In this document: one piece after another, positions 9,836-18,582 of the stretch
Numbering within the stretch: the first letter of the stretch is position 1
Layout of the letters: each line of letters begins with the position of its first letter
Position numbers and translations under genes: made by a program
Assembly (NCBI RefSeq): GCF_000418325.1
Contig: NC_021658.1
Coordinates: 1 to 64,000, forward strand
Source of the DNA: Sorangium cellulosum So0157-2
GTDB lineage: Bacteria > Myxococcota_A > Polyangia > Polyangiales > Polyangiaceae
Length of the DNA: 64,000 bases
Reading direction: 5' to 3'
Notes under the pieces: model-generated
Seen by the model: only the letters and a program-made list of their open reading frames with translations
Told to the model about the DNA's origin: nothing
The model's database searches: none

Positions 9836-12262
9836 GTGGCCGCCTCGCGCGCAGCCGGGCCCGCCGTCGCGCCGCTCCCGTGCTCGGGCTGCAGCAAGCT
9901 GATCGATCCGCTCCGCGCGGGGCACGTCGCGATCTTCGATCAGCGCTTCCATTATTTCTGCAACGCCCGGTGCCGCCACACCTTCCTCGGCGAGGCCTCG
10001 CCGGCGCCGGGCGACGCCCGGCCGGCCGGCCCCGCCGCGCACGGCGCGCCGCTGCTCGGCGCCCCGGCGCGCGGGATCTCGCCGGTCGCGCCGCCGGTGG
10101 CCGCCGGACCGCACGCCTCCGCGCCGCGCGCCGAGCCCGCGCGGGCGGGCGCGGACGACGGCGCCGCGCGCCTCGCCGAGCTCGACGCGCCGATCGTCGA
10201 CGCGTTCCCGCCCGTGTCGCTCGACGAGAGGCTCCCGGACCTGCCCGTCCTCGACGACGACCGCGCGCTGCTCGAGCCCATCGGGAACACCATCCTGAGC
10301 GAGGAGCCGCAGCGCTACGAGGCGGTCGAGGCGCGCGACATCGGCGCGCTCCTGCTCGTGCTCGCGATCATCGCGGGGACGCTCGCGGTCGCGCTCACCC
10401 TCGCCGGCGACGCGAAGCTCGTCATCGGCGCGCGCATCGTGCTCGCCACGGTGAGCGCGGGGATGCTCCTCGGCCGCGCCGCCACGACCGCGCGCGACGC
10501 CACGGACCCGCACCCGGCGCCGATGCTCGCCCCCGTCCTCGGCGGGCTCGTGGCCGCGGTCTGGGCCCTCTTCGGGGACGATCGCGCGCTGGCGGCCGAG
10601 GCCGCCTCGCTCGCCGGCGTCATCGCCACCGCCAGCGCGATCAGCGCGTGGCTCATCGAGAGCGCCCGCCACCGCGTGTTCGCGGAGCGGGCCTGGATCG
10701 CGTCCGTGCTCTCCACGCCGGCGCGCCGGCCGCCGGGCGCGTGGGCGCCGAGCCCGGCGCCCGCCGAACGAGCCCTGCCGCGCGGCGACGACGGCGCGGC
10801 CGAGGGCGAGCTCTACGAGCTGCGGCCGGGCGAGAGCGCCCAGGTCGACGCGGGGGACGTCGTCCCCGTCGATCTGGTGGTCACGGGCGGCGACGTCGAG
10901 GTGCTCCCCTGGATCGGCGCGACCACGCCGGCCCGCCGCCGCGACGGCGACCCGGTCATCGCCGGGGCCACCGTGGTCCGGGGTCGCCTCGTCGGCGCGT
11001 GCACCTTCTCCGGCGGCGATCGCGCGGTCGCGCGCGTGCTGCTCGACGCCCGCCGGCGCGCGGACGCCCTCGCGCCCATCGCGCAGGCCTCCCGCGCCCT
11101 CACCGAGCGCTGGGCGATCGGCGCCGCGGTGATCGGCGCGCTCTCCGCCTTCGTCGCCGGCCGGACGCCCGTCGAGATCGCGATGACCGCGGCCGCCGTG
11201 CTCGCCGCGCTCGCCACGGCGATCACGGCCTCCATCGCCTCGGTGCACGTCGCGCGGGGCATCCTGCTCGGGCTCCGCCGGGGCATCGTCTACAAGAGCG
11301 CCGACGCCTGGGATCGCGCGGGCAAGGTCTCGGTCGCCGTGTTCTGCGCCCGCGGCACGCTGCTGCTCGGCGAGCCCGAGCTCGCGGAGCTGGAGGCGAC
11401 CGGGCAGAAGCTCACGCCGGGCGACGTGCTCGCGCTCGCGGCCGGGGCCGAGCGCACCGAGGAGCACCCGGTCGCCACGGCGATCGTGCGCGCCGCCCGC
11501 GCCCGCGGCCTGCGGCCCGACGGCGTGCGCAACCCCAACTTCCACCCGGGCCTCGGCGTGACGGCCGTCACCTCGTCCGGCGAGGAGCTCTGCGTCGGCA
11601 ACCGCGCGCTCATGCTCGAGCAGCGGATCTCGATCGCCGCGGCCGAGAGCCGCGTCGCCGAGCTCGAGGCGCTTGGGCGCACGGTGGTCCTCGTCGTGGT
11701 GGGCGCGCGGCTCGTCGGCCTCATCGGCCTGCAGGACGGGCTGCGCCCCGGGGCGCGGGCCGCCATCCAGCACCTGCTCGACGCGCAGGTCGAGCCCGTG
11801 CTGATGTCGGGCGACGCGCGCGAGACGTGCGAGGCGATCGGCCGCTCGCTCGACATCGACCACATCCGCCCGGAGGTGCTCCCCGCGGATCGCGGCGCCG
11901 AGGTGCGGCGCCTGATCGACGCGGGCACGAGCGTCGCCGTCCTCGGCCACGCGGGCGTCGACGACGCCGCGCTCGGCGCCGCGGACGTCTCCGTGGCCCT
12001 CGGCGCGGCCGGCGCTGCGCCCGCCGACTTCTCCGTCGTCCTCGCCTCGGACGACGTCCGCGACGCCGCGCTCTCCCTCGCGCTCGCGCACCGCACGCGC
12101 CTCGAGGCGCGCGTCGGGCTCGCGCTGAGCGTCGCCCCGGCGCTCGTCGGCGCCGCGGTGATCTCCGCGTTCGTGCTCCCGCCGGCCTACGCCCCCATCG
12201 CCTCGCTGCTCGGCGGCGTCGTGGCCGTCGTCCACGCCCGCGCGCTCGACGCGAAGAGCTGA
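9836..12262 (+). CDS. TRASH-domain protein with a P-type ATPase fold that lacks catalytic residues
   Basis: An 808-aa membrane protein starting at a GTG one base after argD. The N terminus has a TRASH/YHS-like metal site (Cys16, Cys19, Cys42, Cys46). The rest follows the heavy-metal P1B ATPase plan, with paired membrane helices near residues 165-205, 240-265, 425-480 and 765-800. The key motifs are gone. The phosphorylated Asp of DKTGT is Cys504 (FCARGTLL). The TGE(S) loop reads IGAT near residue 361. The intramembrane CPC is absent. GDGxND has become GHAGVDD (704-710). The EEHP of the nucleotide domain and an SGD resembling TGD remain. It therefore looks like a pseudo-ATPase, perhaps a metal sensor or scaffold. 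It converges on fur, which fits a metal theme, but function is inferred only. Confidence 0.85.
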   Translation: MAASRAAGPAVAPLPCSGCSKLIDPLRAGHVAIFDQRFHYFCNARCRHTFLGEASPAPGDARPAGPAAHGAPLLGAPARGISPVAPPVAAGPHASAPRAEPARAGADDGAARLAELDAPIVDAFPPVSLDERLPDLPVLDDDRALLEPIGNTILSEEPQRYEAVEARDIGALLLVLAIIAGTLAVALTLAGDAKLVIGARIVLATVSAGMLLGRAATTARDATDPHPAPMLAPVLGGLVAAVWALFGDDRALAAEAASLAGVIATASAISAWLIESARHRVFAERAWIASVLSTPARRPPGAWAPSPAPAERALPRGDDGAAEGELYELRPGESAQVDAGDVVPVDLVVTGGDVEVLPWIGATTPARRRDGDPVIAGATVVRGRLVGACTFSGGDRAVARVLLDARRRADALAPIAQASRALTERWAIGAAVIGALSAFVAGRTPVEIAMTAAAVLAALATAITASIASVHVARGILLGLRRGIVYKSADAWDRAGKVSVAVFCARGTLLLGEPELAELEATGQKLTPGDVLALAAGAERTEEHPVATAIVRAARARGLRPDGVRNPNFHPGLGVTAVTSSGEELCVGNRALMLEQRISIAAAESRVAELEALGRTVVLVVVGARLVGLIGLQDGLRPGARAAIQHLLDAQVEPVLMSGDARETCEAIGRSLDIDHIRPEVLPADRGAEVRRLIDAGTSVAVLGHAGVDDAALGAADVSVALGAAGAAPADFSVVLASDDVRDAALSLALAHRTRLEARVGLALSVAPALVGAAVISAFVLPPAYAPIASLLGGVVAVVHARALDAKS

Positions 12263-12266
12263 GCGC

Positions 12267-12282
12267 GCGCCGCCGACGGCGC
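12267..12282. terminator. Small hairpin between the P-type ATPase-like gene and fur
   Basis: GCGCCG and CGGCGC form a perfect 6-bp stem around a 4-nt loop in the 31-bp gap between two convergent stop codons. It has no T-run, so this is a weak terminator candidate. Confidence 0.3.
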
Positions 12283-12293
12283 CGCGCCTCGGG

Positions 12294-12776
12294 CTACGAG
12301 ATGCCGGAGGCGGCGTCCTTGGAGTCGCGGCAGTCCAGGCAGACGCCGTACATCTCGTGCTTGTGCCAGGTCACCTCGAAGCCGTACTTCGCGGCGATCT
12401 CTTCCTGGAGCGCCTCGATGCGCGGCTCCTCGAACTCGATGATCTTCCCGCAGCTCACGCAGATGAGGTGGTCGTGGTGCGCGCTGGCGTCGTCGGCCAG
12501 CTCGTAACGGCTGAGGCCGTCGCCGAACCGGCGCTCCGAGGCCACGCCGCACTCCGCGAGCAGCTTGAGCGTCCGGTACACCGTCGCGTACCCGATGCCG
12601 CGGTCGTGCGCGCGCACTTCCGTGAGCAGGTCCTCGATGGTCATGTGCGGCGCGCCAGAGAAGAAGGTGTCGACGATCAGCCGGCGCTGCGCCGTCGACC
12701 GCAGCCCCTTCTTGGCCATGTACGCCTGGAGGCGGGCGCGCAGCCGGTCGAGGGCAACTTTGTCGACGTGGGTCAC
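12294..12776 (-). CDS. fur: Fur-family metalloregulator
   Basis: DNA-binding repressor of the Fur/Zur/PerR family. The winged helix includes RSTAQRRLIVDTFF and YATVYRTLKLLAECG. The dimer domain has the metal-binding stretch HHDHLICVSCGKIIEFEEP and a second Cys pair (CLDC) for structural zinc. Which metal it senses cannot be told by eye. The GTG at 12776 is chosen because GAGAGGGGG lies 5 nt upstream and because an ATG at 12806 would fall almost on the predicted transcription start; the product is 160 aa (170 aa from the ATG). A clear sigma-70-type promoter overlaps a 13-bp palindrome, which suggests autoregulation or control by a second regulator. Confidence 0.93.
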   Translation of the reverse strand: MTHVDKVALDRLRARLQAYMAKKGLRSTAQRRLIVDTFFSGAPHMTIEDLLTEVRAHDRGIGYATVYRTLKLLAECGVASERRFGDGLSRYELADDASAHHDHLICVSCGKIIEFEEPRIEALQEEIAAKYGFEVTWHKHEMYGVCLDCRDSKDAASGIS

Positions 12777-12781
12777 GTTGT

Positions 12782-12790
12782 CCCCCTCTC
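12782..12790 (-). promoter_or_regulatory. Ribosome binding site that decides the fur start
   Basis: On the minus strand GAGAGGGGG lies 5 nt before GTG 12776. No comparable site precedes ATG 12806. This supports the shorter Fur. Confidence 0.5.
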
Positions 12791-12812
12791 TCGCAACGAC
12801 GGCCATGACGAG

Positions 12813-12841
12813 TTTATCCCGTTCGCGGCGAACCGCGTCAA
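12813..12841 (-). promoter_or_regulatory. fur promoter
   Basis: On the minus strand TTGACG (12841-12836), a 17-bp spacer and GATAAA (12818-12813) form a good sigma-70-type promoter. Transcription would start near 12806, giving a leader of about 30 nt to the GTG start. Confidence 0.65.
12821..12833. promoter_or_regulatory. Palindrome in the fur promoter spacer
   Basis: GTTCG-CGG-CGAAC is a perfect 5+3+5 dyad placed between the -35 and -10 of the fur promoter, where a bound repressor would block RNA polymerase. It does not resemble the A+T-rich classical Fur box, so the binding protein is unknown. Confidence 0.45.
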
Positions 12842-12907
12842 GGCCGGCGACCGCGCCTGCTGGACGTGACCCGCCCGTCGCAGCCGTTCCCCGTCGCTAT
12901 GCGCTCG

Positions 12908-13990
12908 TCACTCGCCGACCTGCGCCATGTAGCTGACCTGCGCGGCCGAGCCTCCCAGGGGGCTCAGCAGCGTGACGGGCGGCGCGACGAGCCCTGCCGC
13001 CGCCGTGTTGTCGATGACGACGTAGTAGAGGCCCGGGCGCAGCTTGTAGCGGCGCGTCTCGACGATCCCGGGCTGGAGCGGGCCGCCCGCCTGCACCGGG
13101 CCGGGCGGGGGGCCGAGCGGCTTGCCGGTCTGGTAGGCCTCGCGCCACGCGTCGCCCGTCAGCTTGTCGACGATCATGATGTCCACCGGCGCGCCCTGCA
13201 CGCTCACCTTGAGGTAGAGCGCCTGGTCCGCGTCGGCGACCTCGAACGGCCCGAGGTAGTCGCGCTGGTGCGCGTGCACCTCGACGACCTCGTTCGCGAA
13301 CGTGTACCGCTCGTCGTCCTCCACCTCGAACGGGTGGTGCGGCCGCTGCGGCGGCATGAGGATCCCCAGCGTGAAGTCCTTCCCGGTCTCCTCGTTGTAG
13401 AGGACGGTGAACCCGCGGGTCATCTCGCCCGCCACGAGCTGGTTGCCGATCAGGTTGGCGATCCCGCCGAACGGCGCGACGTTCGCCATCACGTCGATGA
13501 CGGGGTTCTCGACGTAGCCGAGCTGGAAGCTCGGGCCTTGGACGATCCGGTTCAGCCGCCCCCACACGTAGACGTCGTCGCCCGCGATCTGGAAGTCGGG
13601 CCGGTACTCGACGGAGGTGGTGAGGGAGAAGCCCACCCGCTTGGCCGGCTGCATGTAGCCGTACCCGGTGCCGGCGATGTGCACGGTGACCGTCTGGGTG
13701 GAGTCGTTGACGTCGTACGAGCACTGCATCGGGAAGAACCGCCCGATGCTCGACGATCGGTCCTGGAGGCGCAGCGAGACGCCGCTCTTCAGCATCTCGG
13801 GGCAGATCTTGCTGGCGCCGAAGTTCGAGAACAGAAACCAGCGGAGGCCTGGGCTCGCGTTCACGGGGCCGCTGACGCAGGGGCAGCCGACGAACGTGAA
13901 CGACAGCGCGACGGCGGCGAGCGTCAGCGCCGCCGATGCGGCGGACGCGCGGGGGCGCGGGGAGCTTCGTGCGGGCACGCGGGGTAACAT
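12908..13990 (-). CDS. Predicted lipoprotein of unknown function
   Basis: A 360-aa exported protein. A basic N terminus and hydrophobic segment (about residues 17-33) run into the lipobox FVGC, so it is probably acylated at Cys36 and anchored in the envelope. The mature part has no family I recognise: beta-rich segments, a motif HAGTGYGYMQPA-like near residue 110, and a C-terminal stretch with RPGLYYVVIDN that resembles a beta-sandwich domain. It stands alone, divergent from nothing obvious, about 130 bp upstream of fur on the same strand. Confidence 0.75.
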   Translation of the reverse strand: MLPRVPARSSPRPRASAASAALTLAAVALSFTFVGCPCVSGPVNASPGLRWFLFSNFGASKICPEMLKSGVSLRLQDRSSSIGRFFPMQCSYDVNDSTQTVTVHIAGTGYGYMQPAKRVGFSLTTSVEYRPDFQIAGDDVYVWGRLNRIVQGPSFQLGYVENPVIDVMANVAPFGGIANLIGNQLVAGEMTRGFTVLYNEETGKDFTLGILMPPQRPHHPFEVEDDERYTFANEVVEVHAHQRDYLGPFEVADADQALYLKVSVQGAPVDIMIVDKLTGDAWREAYQTGKPLGPPPGPVQAGGPLQPGIVETRRYKLRPGLYYVVIDNTAAAGLVAPPVTLLSPLGGSAAQVSYMAQVGE

Positions 13991-14048
13991 AGCGGGTCGA
14001 CCTCGGGGCGAGAGCGGGTTTGCGCCCGGGAGGGCCGCCCCTCCCGGA

Positions 14049-14843
14049 TCAGCGCACGAGATGCCATTGGACGCCGGGGGTCACCTCCAGATGCAGGTGG
14101 TTTTTGTGCGCCCGGTCGTAGTTGGGCGTGAGGATCGACGTGAAGATGTGCTGATCCGCGGCCTCGCACACGATGGAGCGCAGCTCGCGCGCCGCCGCGT
14201 CCGCGGGCGGGCCGCCGCTCGCGCCCTTGCCGGCCGCCCTGGGACGCCCGGTCGCCTTGGCGCCCTCGCCGCACACCGGCGCGCCGCGCCTGCCGACGAA
14301 GTCGCGCTCGACGTCGAGCCACTCCTCCGCGAACCCGTCGCCGGCGCGCTCCTTGACGAACCTGTAAGGATCGATGGCGAGCCCGCCCGGGTGCCTCGTG
14401 GCCAGCTTGCCCTCGGGCCACATCTTCGACGGGGGCCGCCAGGCCGAGAACATCAGCACCTCGACGACGTCGTGCACGCGCAGGATCCGGCTGAAGTCCG
14501 AGAGCGCGAGCGCGAGGCGGCAGTCGAAGACGTCGTACGGGTTGTCCGCGCGCTGGTGAGCCGGCAGCGCCGTCCGGTAGAGGACCCCGCCGACCCCCTG
14601 CATCAGCCGCACCGGCGCGAGCACGCCCGGCGCGCGCGGCACCGGCTCGAACGCGATCTTCCGCCGCGCCAGCGCCGCGCGGCACTGCTCCGCGCTCAGG
14701 GCCGCGTAGCGCGCCGACGGGTGCTTGGCCCAGTCCTGGTCGAACCGCACCTTCGGCTTGCCCTGCGCGCTCGGCGCGGCGGCGAGCGGGCCGAGCGCGA
14801 GGGCGAGGGCGGCGGCGGCGGCGGCGTGGCGTAAGGACGGCAT
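14049..14843 (-). CDS. Secreted extensin-like domain protein
   Basis: A 264-aa protein with a signal peptide (residues 1-26, Ala/Leu-rich, ending APSAQG). The rest matches the extensin-like C-terminal family: paired Cys residues, a conserved CRLALALSDFSRIL block in the middle, and the closing motif NYDRAHKNHLHLEV, whose His/Asp pattern recalls LAS-type (M15-like) zinc peptidases acting on peptidoglycan. A role in cell-wall trimming is likely but unproven. A low-complexity Lys/Ala/Gly insert sits near residues 195-215. It lies just downstream of the lipoprotein's start on the same strand, 58 bp away. Confidence 0.75.
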   Translation of the reverse strand: MPSLRHAAAAAALALALGPLAAAPSAQGKPKVRFDQDWAKHPSARYAALSAEQCRAALARRKIAFEPVPRAPGVLAPVRLMQGVGGVLYRTALPAHQRADNPYDVFDCRLALALSDFSRILRVHDVVEVLMFSAWRPPSKMWPEGKLATRHPGGLAIDPYRFVKERAGDGFAEEWLDVERDFVGRRGAPVCGEGAKATGRPRAAGKGASGGPPADAAARELRSIVCEAADQHIFTSILTPNYDRAHKNHLHLEVTPGVQWHLVR

Positions 14844-14914
14844 CGTTGGCGGGGACGGCCTCCGGCGCGGCGAGGTGCCCGCTGGAGCTGAAGAAGTGAA
14901 GAAGGAGGAAGACC

Positions 14915-14956
14915 GGAGGGCCAGAGGGCCGAGGGCCAGAGGGCCGGAGGGCCAGC
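14915..14956. repeat. GAGGGCC-type short repeats in the extensin/hrcA gap
   Basis: Five close copies of GAGGGCC separated by one or two bases lie in the 346-bp divergent gap 14844-15189 between the extensin-like gene and hrcA. Purine-rich GAAGAAG runs precede them. No gene, CIRCE element or clear promoter was seen in the gap. Confidence 0.7.
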
Positions 14957-15189
14957 CACCAGCAGCGGCTACGCTGGACCCTCGGGCGCGGCGGTCGCGT
15001 CCATCCTACCGCGCCATTTGACCGGACCGCGCGATCGCCTCAAAATAGCTCTCATGCGCATCCGTGGGTCCAGCGCCCGCACGCGCGTCTTGACGTATGG
15101 GAGCAAAGGTCCGGCCCGCATGGCTTCCCGGTCCGGGCGGTTCCTGGTCCAGGTAGCCACAGCGGTGCCGACGCGCCGCCTGCAGTGAC

Positions 15190-16233
15190 ATGGGAGATCT
15201 TTCCAATCGCGCTCGAAAGATCCTTTTCGCCGCGGTCACCGAGTTCATCGCGACGGGCGACCCCGTAGGCAGCAGGACGCTCGCGCGCAAGTACGGGCTG
15301 GATCTCTCGGCTGCCTCGATCCGCAACGTGCTCGCCGACCTCGAGGAGGCCGGCTACCTCCACCAGCCGCACACCTCCGCGGGCCGGATCCCGACCGACC
15401 GCGCGCTCCGGATGTTCATCGACGCGCTCGTCGAGCTCCGGTCGCTCTCCCCCGAGCAGCAGGCCGAGCTCAGCGCCAGGTTCGCCGAGATCTACACCGT
15501 GGCGAGCGACCCGCTCCGCGAGACGGGGCGCTACCTGTCGGAGCTGTCGGGCGCCGCGGCGGTCGTCGCGGCGCCGCGGGCGGAGATCCGCGCCCTCGGC
15601 CAGCTGCGCTTCATCCCGACGAAGCCCGGGCAGCTGCTCGCGGTGCTCGTCTTCGCCGACGGCTCGGTCGAGAACCGCTTCATCTCGATCGACGAGGCGA
15701 TCAACGAAGGGGAGCTCACCCGGATCCACAACCTGCTCGCCGACGTCATCGAGGGGCGCACGCTGGGCGAGATCCGGGATCTCTTCGCCCGCCGCCTCGC
15801 CGACGAGCGCCTCCAGATCGACGCGCTGAGGCGCCGCGCCTTCGAGCTCGGCAGCAAGGCGACGGCCGACGTGACGCGGCGGAGCGAGGTGGTCATCGAG
15901 GGGCAGAACCGCCTGATCGATCTGCCCGAGTACGCCGACGTCGACCGGCTCAGGAAGCTGATGAAGGCGCTCGAGGAGCGCGAGGAGCTCGTCGATCTGC
16001 TCGACCGCACCCTCGCCGCCGGCGCGGGCGAGGTCACCGTCTTCGTGGGCAGCGAGGCGGGCGACCTCGGCGGCGGTCAGCTCAGCCTCGTCGCCGCGCC
16101 GTACATGGAGAACGGGCGCGTCGCCGGCACCGTGGGCGTGCTCGGCCCGACGCGGATGGACTACGCGAAGGTGATGCCGCTCGTCGACGCGACCGCCGCG
16201 GCGATGAGCGAGGCGCGCGGCAAGGTCAGGTAG
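15190..16233 (+). CDS. hrcA: Heat-inducible transcription repressor HrcA
   Basis: Repressor that normally binds CIRCE in front of chaperone operons and needs GroEL for activity. Its 347 residues begin with the typical ARKILFAAVTEFIATGDPVGSRTL winged-helix region (split here by family convention around residue 20), SAASIRNVLADLEEAGYL and HTSAGRIPTDRALR. They end with the conserved MDYAKVMPLVDATAAAMSE. ATG 15190 is supported by the family start. Unlike the classical hrcA-grpE-dnaK order, it is 7 kb from grpE and on the other strand, and no CIRCE was found in the window, so its targets are probably elsewhere (for example groESL). Its 3' end overlaps the next, convergent gene by 8 bp. Confidence 0.95.
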   Translation: MGDLSNRARKILFAAVTEFIATGDPVGSRTLARKYGLDLSAASIRNVLADLEEAGYLHQPHTSAGRIPTDRALRMFIDALVELRSLSPEQQAELSARFAEIYTVASDPLRETGRYLSELSGAAAVVAAPRAEIRALGQLRFIPTKPGQLLAVLVFADGSVENRFISIDEAINEGELTRIHNLLADVIEGRTLGEIRDLFARRLADERLQIDALRRRAFELGSKATADVTRRSEVVIEGQNRLIDLPEYADVDRLRKLMKALEEREELVDLLDRTLAAGAGEVTVFVGSEAGDLGGGQLSLVAAPYMENGRVAGTVGVLGPTRMDYAKVMPLVDATAAAMSEARGKVR

Positions 16234-17308
16234 CGTCCTTCGGGCGCCGCTCGCGGAGCCGCTCGAGCACCTCGTCGAAGTCGGGGGGCGGCGGCGCCTG
16301 GAAGCGCATCGGCCGGCCGTCGGCGGGGTGGTCGAAGCCGAGCTCGACGGCGTGGAGCATCAGCCGCGGGGCGGGGATCTTCGGCCCGCGGTAGTCCCGC
16401 ACGTAGACCGCCTCGCCGACGAGCGGGTGCCCGGCCTCGGCGAGGTGGATGCGGATCTGGTGCGTGCGCCCCGTCTCGAGGCGGCAGGCGACCAGCGTCG
16501 CGGCCGCGGCGCCGGCCCCCTCCTCGGGCCCGCGGAGCGCCTCGATCGGCTCGACGTGCGTCACCGCGAGCTGCCCCTCGCGCCGGCCTTCTCTGGCCGA
16601 GCCGCGCAGCCCGTCGCCCCGATCCTCGACGAGGTAGCTGCGGTACGTGCCGCGCGCGACGGCGCCGTGCGCGATCGCCAGGTACTGCCGGTGCATCGCG
16701 CGGACGCGGAGCTGCTGGGCGAGGTGCTTCTTCGCGGCGAGCGTCCGCGCGAAGACGAGCAGCCCGCTCGTCCCCTTGTCGAGGCGCTGCACGACGCCGA
16801 GCGGCGCCCGCCCGCGCAGGCGATCGCGCCGGGCCAGCACCTCCCGCACGAGCGCGTCGAGCGTCGCGGCCTGCTCCGCGGGGTCTTCGTCGCCGTAGGG
16901 GATGGTGCTCACCCCGGCGGGCTTGTTCACCACCACGACGCTCGCGTCCGCGTAGACCACGAGCTCGCCCTCCAGCTTGCGCCGCCGCACCGTCTCGGGC
17001 CGCGGCGCGTGCAGGCGGACCTCGATCAGCTCCCCGCTGAGCACCCGCCGCCGGGCGCTCGTCGCCACCGCGCTCCCGACGAGCACCTTGCCGGTCTCGA
17101 TCAGCCGGCGCGCGTCGGACCACGAGACCGACGAGAGCGCCCGGACGGCCCCGTCGAGCGGCCGCCGGTCCAGCGCGGCCGGCACGGTCCAGCGGCCATC
17201 CTGCGGGGGGCGCACCGGGGCGGCCGGGCCTTCGTCGATCGGATCGGCGGCGTCGTGGGGGTGGGGGCGGGGGCGGGGGGTCGGAGCGGCGGGGCGGCGC
17301 GGGCGCAT
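16226..17308 (-). CDS. RluA-family RNA pseudouridine synthase
   Basis: Isomerises specific uridines in rRNA or tRNA to pseudouridine. After a Pro/Arg-rich tail of about 40 residues there is an S4-like RNA-binding region (SDARRLIETGKVLV). The catalytic domain follows, with active-site Asp in VQRLDKGTSGLLVFAR and the closing LETGRTHQIRIHL. The usual His before RLD is Gln, a common variant. The family's substrates (RluC, RluD, TruC types) cannot be separated by eye. The start at 17308 is the first ATG; a shorter protein is possible. It converges on hrcA with an 8-bp overlap. Confidence 0.92.
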   Translation of the reverse strand: MRPRRPAAPTPRPRPHPHDAADPIDEGPAAPVRPPQDGRWTVPAALDRRPLDGAVRALSSVSWSDARRLIETGKVLVGSAVATSARRRVLSGELIEVRLHAPRPETVRRRKLEGELVVYADASVVVVNKPAGVSTIPYGDEDPAEQAATLDALVREVLARRDRLRGRAPLGVVQRLDKGTSGLLVFARTLAAKKHLAQQLRVRAMHRQYLAIAHGAVARGTYRSYLVEDRGDGLRGSAREGRREGQLAVTHVEPIEALRGPEEGAGAAAATLVACRLETGRTHQIRIHLAEAGHPLVGEAVYVRDYRGPKIPAPRLMLHAVELGFDHPADGRPMRFQAPPPPDFDEVLERLRERRPKDAT

Positions 17309-17495
17309 GGGGGCTCGTGGGGGGCGCCTCGGCTCCGCCCACAGGCGTGGGACCGGGCTCTACCGGCGCGGAAAACGCACATCCGCGGGGCCCGCGGGGG
17401 CGAAATACACCGCGAATGTTGACACATCGCGCGACCGGAGCCGAAGATATCCAGAGCCGTCATCGCTTTCTCGCCATCTGAGAGGAGACCCGTTC

Positions 17496-18359
17496 GTGGC
17501 CAGCACCCTTCTCGCCGTAGACGACAGCGTGACCATGCGCAAAGTGCTCGAAATCACCTTTGCGGGTCAGGATTTCCGCGTCGTGACGGCGAGCAGCGCC
17601 GACGCTGCGCTGCAGAAGCTCAAGAGCGATAAACCCGACCTGGTGATCGCCGACGTCACGCTCGAGCCGAAGAACGGCTACGAGCTGTGCAAGGCGATCA
17701 AGCAGGCCTCACCGGCGACGCCCGTCCTGATCCTGTCGTCCAAGCAGAACCCGTTCGATCCCGCGAAGGGCTCGAGCGCGCAAGCCGACGACCACATGGA
17801 CAAGCCGTTCGACACCCAGCAGATGATCGACAAGGTCAAGAAGCTGCTGGCGTCGCGCGGCGAGGCGAAGCCCGCCGCCGCTGCGGCTCCCGCGGCTGCT
17901 GCTGCGACGCCTGCGCCCGCGCGGGCTCCCGCCGCGGCGCAGCCGGCCGCCGCGGCGCAGCCCGCCGCCGCGGGCGCGAGCCCGCTCCAGCGCGCGAAGA
18001 CCCTCATCTACACGCCGAACGCGCCCGCCACCACCACCGCTGCGCCGGCCCAGGCCTCGGTCAAGACGGCGCCCGGCGGCGCGGCGAACGTGCCGGTCAC
18101 GACGACGATGGCCTTCTCGCCGACGCCGGTCTCCGGCGTGCCGAAGACGGCGTCCGGTCCTGCGGCGGTCGCGGCCACCGCCTCCGCGCAGGTGAACGGC
18201 CAGATGGCGAGCAAGCTCGAGGGGCTCGGGCTCAGCGCCGAGCAGGTCGAGGCCGTGATGGCGCTGTCCCGCGACGTCGTGGAGCGCGTCGTCTGGGAGG
18301 TCGTGCCGGTCCTCGCCGAGACGATCATCAAGGAAGAGATCGCGCGCCTGACGAAGTAG
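17496..18359 (+). CDS. RomR-like response regulator (receiver, Ala/Pro linker, conserved tail)
   Basis: A 287-aa cytoplasmic regulator. Residues 1-122 are a complete CheY-like receiver: acidic pair in VDDS, phospho-acceptor Asp53 in IADVTL, a conserved Ser in ILSSKQ and Lys in MDKPF. About 120 residues of Ala/Pro/Thr linker follow. A conserved amphipathic tail closes the protein, with LSRDVVERVVWEVVPVLAE. This layout matches RomR, the polarity protein that works with MglA/MglB in myxobacterial motility, but no mgl genes are in the window, so the name is tentative. The GTG at 17496 is favoured by AGAGGAGA ten bases upstream. A perfect TTGACA lies at 17419, without a well-spaced -10. Confidence 0.75.
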   Translation: MASTLLAVDDSVTMRKVLEITFAGQDFRVVTASSADAALQKLKSDKPDLVIADVTLEPKNGYELCKAIKQASPATPVLILSSKQNPFDPAKGSSAQADDHMDKPFDTQQMIDKVKKLLASRGEAKPAAAAAPAAAAATPAPARAPAAAQPAAAAQPAAAGASPLQRAKTLIYTPNAPATTTAAPAQASVKTAPGGAANVPVTTTMAFSPTPVSGVPKTASGPAAVAATASAQVNGQMASKLEGLGLSAEQVEAVMALSRDVVERVVWEVVPVLAETIIKEEIARLTK

Positions 18360-18368
18360 CCGCGCGCC

Positions 18369-18387
18369 GCGCCGGCCGTCCCGGCGC
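18369..18387. terminator. Hairpin after the RomR-like gene
   Basis: GCGCCGG and CCGGCGC pair in a perfect 7-bp stem with a 5-nt loop, ten bases after the stop codon. There is no T-tract. Confidence 0.4.
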
Positions 18388-18582
18388 AGCGCGCGATCCG
18401 GGGCGGCGCGCCCTCATGAGCGGCCGCTCTCGGGTTGAGCCCGTGCCGACCTCGAGGAACGCCCGCGCGCGCATGCGTCGCTCGAACGGCGTGCGCTGCG
18501 CGAGCGCGCGCGACCGCTGCTTTGCCCGGCGACGCAGAGTTGCTACGTCAGGGCCGCGCCTCGTTCCGCGTTCGGCGCAGCC

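Noticed and set aside
17419..17451. Perfect TTGACA with GATATC as a promoter of the RomR-like gene
   Set aside because: The spacer is 21 bp, too long; it stays a possible -35 only.
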